DNA of 64,000 nt from Nocardiopsis sp. FR4 (GTDB lineage Bacteria; Actinomycetota; Actinomycetes; Streptosporangiales; Streptosporangiaceae). Where the stretch lies: positions 248,001 through 312,000 of the forward strand of contig NZ_VWVV01000005.1 in assembly GCF_009830945.1 (NCBI RefSeq), read 5' to 3'. The notes under the pieces are model-generated. The model was not told the origin of the DNA. It made no database searches and was given only the letters and a program-made list of their open reading frames with translations. Positions within the stretch are counted from its first letter, which is position 1, and each line of letters begins with the position of its first letter. The translations under genes and the position numbers were made by a program. Positions 60,245 through 64,000 of this stretch are shown one piece after another.

Positions 60245-60739
60245 TCAACCCAGCAGGTGGGTGCGCAGGGCGTCCCAGAGTTCGGCGGGCGGCATGACCC
60301 ACAGCAGGGGTAGGGCGGAGACCGCCAGGGCGGTGGTGAAGCCGATGGCGGCGATCCTGCGGCGCAGGGCCAGGGCGGCCGCCGCGGAGGCCGCGGGCAC
60401 GGCCAGGGCCAGGACCAGGACCCACACCAGGGCGTTGCCGACCGCGTCCACGCTGGCCTGGGGCAGGGGCGCGGTGGGGTCGGTGGCGGTCAGGGCAGCC
60501 TCCTGCAGGTCCATGACCACGAACAGCAGGTGGGCCAGGGACAGGGGGGTGCCCAGCGCCCAGACCAGGGCCAGGACCACCCACAGGGCGGTGATGCGGC
60601 GGTCGGGCGGGTCGGCGATCACCACGGGGGTGCGGCTCACGGGTGCGCTGGCCGGGCGCGGGCCGCCGTCCGCCGGGCGCGGCGCGTCGCCGGGCGCAGT
60701 GCGGGGGGCCTTGCGGCGTCTGCGTTTCTTGGGTGACAC
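60245..60739 (-). CDS. Hypothetical membrane protein
   Basis: 164 residues. A very basic N-terminus (KKRRRRK) and a Pro-rich stretch precede three or four hydrophobic segments (about 48-75, 100-125, 130-150). No family recognised. GTG at 60739. It may form a pair with the next small membrane protein, although a gap separates them. Confidence 0.65.
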   Translation of the reverse strand: MSPKKRRRRKAPRTAPGDAPRPADGGPRPASAPVSRTPVVIADPPDRRITALWVVLALVWALGTPLSLAHLLFVVMDLQEAALTATDPTAPLPQASVDAVGNALVWVLVLALAVPAASAAAALALRRRIAAIGFTTALAVSALPLLWVMPPAELWDALRTHLLG

Positions 60740-60817
60740 GCGGGTAGCCTACCGCCGCTGGTGGCGGGGCCCGGCCCGGCGGGCGCGGCGCGTCGCCGGG
60801 CGCGGTGCGGGGGCGGG

Positions 60818-61138
60818 TCAGCCGCCCTGGGTCAGGTGCAGGGCGGCGACGAAGACGACCGGCCAGGCGAGCAGGGCCAGGGACCACAGGGCGGCCTTGC
60901 GGTCCCCGGCGACGGTGGCCACGGCGGCGGCGAGCAGGGGGATGCCCACGGCGGCGCCGAAGGCCAGGGTGAACCACTCGGCGGCCGAGCCGGCGTGGGC
61001 CTCGGCGTTGAGGCCGCGCAGGTAGCCCGCGGGGCCCAGGACCAGGGCGAACAGGGCCAGGAGGGCGACGACGACGCGGATGCCGGTGGGGTGGCGGGTG
61101 TTGCGGCCGCCGCCGGGGGCGGAGGGACGGTCAGACAC
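60818..61138 (-). CDS. Small hypothetical membrane protein
   Basis: 106 residues with three hydrophobic segments (about 20-42, 55-75, 82-100). GTG at 61138 with no strong ribosome site. No family recognised. Confidence 0.6.
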   Translation of the reverse strand: MSDRPSAPGGGRNTRHPTGIRVVVALLALFALVLGPAGYLRGLNAEAHAGSAAEWFTLAFGAAVGIPLLAAAVATVAGDRKAALWSLALLAWPVVFVAALHLTQGG

Positions 61139-61312
61139 GGGGGCCGGGGTGCCTTTCGGGAAAAGGGGTGGTCCACACGGGGCGCGGGCGCCGCCGGACA
61201 GGGGGAGGGCGCCCGTCCGGTGCGCGGTGGCGTCGGGGTCGGGTGCGCCGCTGGATAAAACGTACTCCACGCGGGAGGTGTCCGAAACCGGTGCCCGGGG
61301 TGGCGGGTGTGC

Positions 61313-64000
61313 TCAGGGGGGCCAGGGGCGGGCTCCCCTGACCAGGCCGGTGAAGCCCGCCAGCAGGCGCAGTTCGTCGATGCTGCGCGGGGTGGTGGTG
61401 AGCAGGTCGGCGGAGTGGACGACGGTGGCCACGAGCTGGGCGCGGGAGAGGGCCACGTTGAGCCGGTTGCGGTCCAGGACGAAGGCGGGTCCGCGGCTGG
61501 TGTCGGCGGCGTTGGAGGTGGTCATGGAGCAGATGACCGCGGCGGCCTCCTGGCCCTGGAAGCGGTCCACGGTGCCCACGCGCACCCCTTCCAGGGCGGG
61601 GGTGGTACGGGCGGCCTGGGCCAGGGCGCGGCGCAGGGCGCGTACCTGCAGGTTGTAGGGGGCCACGACGAGGATGTCGGTGCCGGTGAGGGGGCGTGGT
61701 CCCTGGTCGGGGTGGGGGGTGAGTTTGTCGTTGACCAGGCGGGTGGCCACGGCGACGACGGCCTCGACCTCCTCGGGGCTGTGGGTGGTGCGGCCTCGGT
61801 GGTGCAGGGCCAGGGTGTACACGCCCGGCGGGGTCTGGGCCAGGGTGCGCCGGGTGGTGTGGGGGTGGGCGTGCAGGCGGCCCTGGTAGGACAGGGCGGA
61901 GACGGTGGCGCACACGGCGGGGTGCATGCGGCGGGTCTGGTCGAGGAAGTAGCCGCGGGCGGGGTCGATGATGTGGCGTCCGGCCATGAGGTGTTGCAGG
62001 GCGGAGGCGTCGGCGCCCTCGCCGTGGGTGCCCTGGACGACTTGGGGCAGTTGTTGGGGGTCGCCCAGCAGGACGAGGTTGGAGGCGCTGGCGGAGACGG
62101 CGAGGGTGTCGGCCAGGGCGAACTGTCCGGCCTCGTCGATGATGAGGACGTCCAGGGGGTCGGCGAGCATGGCGGCGTTGGTCATGGCCCAGGCGGTGCC
62201 GCCGATGAGGACCGGTTCGCCCTGGGCGGTGTGCCTGGTGCGCCAGGTGGCCAGGGCCTGGGGGGTGGAGGGCTGGTCCCAGGGGGTGGGGTCCCCGGCG
62301 GGGGTGCGGCCCTTGGCGCGTTTGGCGGCGGGCAGGCGCACGCCCTGGTCGTGGGCGGCGCGCAGGGCGGCGGACATGACGTTCTCCACGGCCTTGTGGC
62401 TGGTGGAGCACACGCCCACGCTTTTGCCCCGGCGGGCCAGGTGGGTGATGAGTTGGGCGGCCAGGTAGGTCTTGCCGGCGCCGGGGGGTCCCTGGACGGC
62501 GAGGTAGGAGTGGTCCAGGGCGTCGACGGCGGCGATGGCGGCGGCCACGGTGTCGCCGTCGTGGTCGGCGGGGTCGGGCAGGGGGCCTGGGGGGTTGAGG
62601 CGGGGCGGCAGACGGCGCAGGACGTCCAGGCCGGGGTGGCGGGGCCAGTCGGGCAGGTGGTTCAGGGCGGTGCGGGCCACGGTTTCCAGGGCGCCGTCCT
62701 TGGGGGCGGGGTTGACCGGGGAGCCGGGCAGGACGGCCACGGGCGGGCGGGAGTAGGTGGCGTCGGGGTCGCAGGTCTCGGTGAGGGTCAGGGCGGTGGC
62801 GTCGGCGTCGGTGACGCGGGCCTGGGTGGTGGTGGCGGGTTGTCCGGGGGCGCCGGGGTAGAGCAGGTGGACGTCCTGGCCGGTGGTGAAGGGGTGGGGG
62901 TGGGCGGTGTCCAGGCGCAGGGCCAGGTCGCGGCGGGCCTTGCGCTGGCGGCCGGTGGGTTCGGTCCACTCCCCCGCGTGGACCTGCCAGGGGACGGCGC
63001 AGTCGGTGTCGGACTCCAGGTCGGTCAGGGGTGCGCTGGTGCGCCGGTAGTGCTCGCGCCAGGGGGGCAGGTTCTCGCGCTGGTAGTAGCCGACCAGGGC
63101 GGCGAGTTGGGCGCGGGGGTGGTGGTCGCCGTGGCGGTCGGCGGGGTCGTCGGGGACCTCTTCGAGCAGGGGTCGGGTCAGCGCGGCGTGGCGGGCGGCC
63201 TTCTCGGCGCGTTTGCGGGCGCGTTCGGCCTCGGACTCGGTGAGTTCGAGTTGGATCTGGGGGCGGTGGGTGATGCCCTGGCGGGTGCGGTGGTCCTCCA
63301 GCCAGTCGCGCAGGCGGGCGGTGGAGTGGCAGTCGTCGCGGTTGTAGGCGGCGATGCCTTCCAGGACGTGGCGGGCCCGGTCGTGGTCGCCCTGTTCGGT
63401 GGCGGCGAGGTAGGCGGCGTAGGCGTCGATGCTGGAGGTGGCGGTGGTGACCTGTCCGGTGCGGGCGGCGGGCAGGTAGAGGGGTTCGAGGTACTTGATG
63501 GAGTAGGAGCGCTGGGACACGCGCAGGCTCTTGCGGACCACGGTGTACAGGTCGATGAGGCGGTTCTCGCGCAGGAGCCGGTTGACCTCCTCCTCGCGGG
63601 TGGCGAACTCCGAGCTCAGGTGTTTGAGGCGGTCCACCTCGTAGGAGGCGTAGTGGTAGATGTGGGCGCCGGGGTCGGCGTCGACGCGGGCCAGGGCGAA
63701 GTCGACGAAGTCCTCCAGGGCCCTCTTCTCCTGGGCGCGGTCGTGGGCCCAGAAGGCGTGGAAGGTCTCGGTGCCGTCGGGGTCCTCGGTGGTGGCGCCG
63801 AAGAGGTACTCCAGGCCGCGGCCGCCGTGGGAGGCGGCATGGTAGGGGTAGCCCTCCATGTCGAAGAAGACGTCGCCGGGGCTGGGGGCGGGCAGGCTGG
63901 CCAGGCCGTCGGGTGAGAAGACCTCGGCGGTGACGGTGCCCTGGGGGTTGTCGGGGGTGCGGGTGGTGTCCTGGCGGACCTGGAGCGCGGCCTGGGCGCG
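61313..64000 (-). CDS. TM0106-like RecB-type nuclease fused to a superfamily 1 helicase, N-terminus outside window
   Basis: At least 895 residues visible. First comes an RNase H-like DEDD exonuclease domain (VFFDMEGYPYH, YHYASYEVDRLKHL, IAAYNRDDCHST), then a helicase: Walker A QGPPGAGKTYLAAQ, Walker B LIIDEAGQFA, GDPQQLPQVV, TRRMHPAV, VGTVDRFQGQEAAAVI and NVALSRAQ. This is the arrangement of TM0106-family RecB-like nuclease/helicases, which act in DNA repair; a defence role has been suggested for relatives but not shown here. The coding frame runs open to base 64000. Confidence 0.88.
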   Translation of the reverse strand, partial: RAQAALQVRQDTTRTPDNPQGTVTAEVFSPDGLASLPAPSPGDVFFDMEGYPYHAASHGGRGLEYLFGATTEDPDGTETFHAFWAHDRAQEKRALEDFVDFALARVDADPGAHIYHYASYEVDRLKHLSSEFATREEEVNRLLRENRLIDLYTVVRKSLRVSQRSYSIKYLEPLYLPAARTGQVTTATSSIDAYAAYLAATEQGDHDRARHVLEGIAAYNRDDCHSTARLRDWLEDHRTRQGITHRPQIQLELTESEAERARKRAEKAARHAALTRPLLEEVPDDPADRHGDHHPRAQLAALVGYYQRENLPPWREHYRRTSAPLTDLESDTDCAVPWQVHAGEWTEPTGRQRKARRDLALRLDTAHPHPFTTGQDVHLLYPGAPGQPATTTQARVTDADATALTLTETCDPDATYSRPPVAVLPGSPVNPAPKDGALETVARTALNHLPDWPRHPGLDVLRRLPPRLNPPGPLPDPADHDGDTVAAAIAAVDALDHSYLAVQGPPGAGKTYLAAQLITHLARRGKSVGVCSTSHKAVENVMSAALRAAHDQGVRLPAAKRAKGRTPAGDPTPWDQPSTPQALATWRTRHTAQGEPVLIGGTAWAMTNAAMLADPLDVLIIDEAGQFALADTLAVSASASNLVLLGDPQQLPQVVQGTHGEGADASALQHLMAGRHIIDPARGYFLDQTRRMHPAVCATVSALSYQGRLHAHPHTTRRTLAQTPPGVYTLALHHRGRTTHSPEEVEAVVAVATRLVNDKLTPHPDQGPRPLTGTDILVVAPYNLQVRALRRALAQAARTTPALEGVRVGTVDRFQGQEAAAVICSMTTSNAADTSRGPAFVLDRNRLNVALSRAQLVATVVHSADLLTTTPRSIDELRLLAGFTGLVRGARPWPP

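Noticed and set aside
61313-64000. The nuclease-helicase as the core of a defence island
   Set aside because: No other defence-type gene lies beside it in the window, and TM0106-like proteins are widespread housekeeping genes in actinobacteria.
1-64000. CRISPR arrays, insertion sequences, tRNA and rRNA genes
   Set aside because: No regularly spaced repeats, transposase motifs or cloverleaf-like sequences were noticed on either strand.

Overview
The window is very GC-rich with actinomycete-style gene content: lipoprotein binding proteins, a conservon-type sensor operon, a membrane-linked Ser/Thr kinase, a GH10 xylanase, a cytochrome P450, FCD-type GntR and PucR regulators, and Zur-type and IdeR/DmdR-type boxes. 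A Nocardiopsis-like (Nocardiopsaceae) chromosome fits best, but that is inference without a database search. I saw no rRNA, tRNA, CRISPR array or insertion sequence.

Layout. 1-13 kb: a frameshifted SDR, an esterase/PucR pair, an APH(6)-type kinase, a LysR/beta-lactamase-like divergent pair, a Tat-exported metallo-hydrolase, a P450/xylanase pair, a membrane Ser/Thr kinase and an iron-box-linked Suc_Fer-like protein. 12.6-20 kb: a GntR regulator facing an ABC importer operon with two tandem binding proteins, two permeases and an ATPase, followed by a benzaldehyde-dehydrogenase-like ALDH. Operator-like repeats overlap the operon promoter. 20-23.7 kb: a second frameshifted SDR, a cupredoxin lipoprotein and a LysR/MFS divergent pair.

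23.75-35.1 kb is the most interesting block. Three Zur/Fur-like boxes (two of them perfect 9-1-9 palindromes) govern a TIM-barrel isomerase-like gene, an MFS exporter and a ten-kb operon. The operon encodes a 38-residue candidate RiPP precursor, a leader-binding cyclodehydratase partner, a CocE/PepX-like hydrolase, a YcaO cyclodehydratase and a SagB-like dehydrogenase, then a complete metallophore importer (binding lipoprotein, two FecCD permeases, ATPase). Together they look like synthesis, export and re-import of a peptide-derived, Ser/His-rich azol(in)e zincophore. I know of no described example.

35-48 kb: an MhqO/MhqD-like pair behind a perfect palindrome, a TauE/SafE transporter behind short upstream ORFs, an iron-boxed FecCD importer lacking its own binding protein, a four-gene conservon, pterin dehydratase, acyl-CoA synthetase and a GNAT-like acyltransferase. 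At 48246-48273 lies a sequence with the form of the actinobacterial dif site, about 0.7 kb upstream of a tyrosine recombinase. This suggests the window spans the replication terminus.

49-64 kb: exonuclease III, hydrolase, methyltransferase, a NarL-type two-component pair, amino-acid permease, ankyrin protein, small membrane proteins, a second tyrosine recombinase and the C-terminal part of a TM0106/RecB-like nuclease-helicase. Right of dif the plus strand is visibly G-rich whatever the gene direction.
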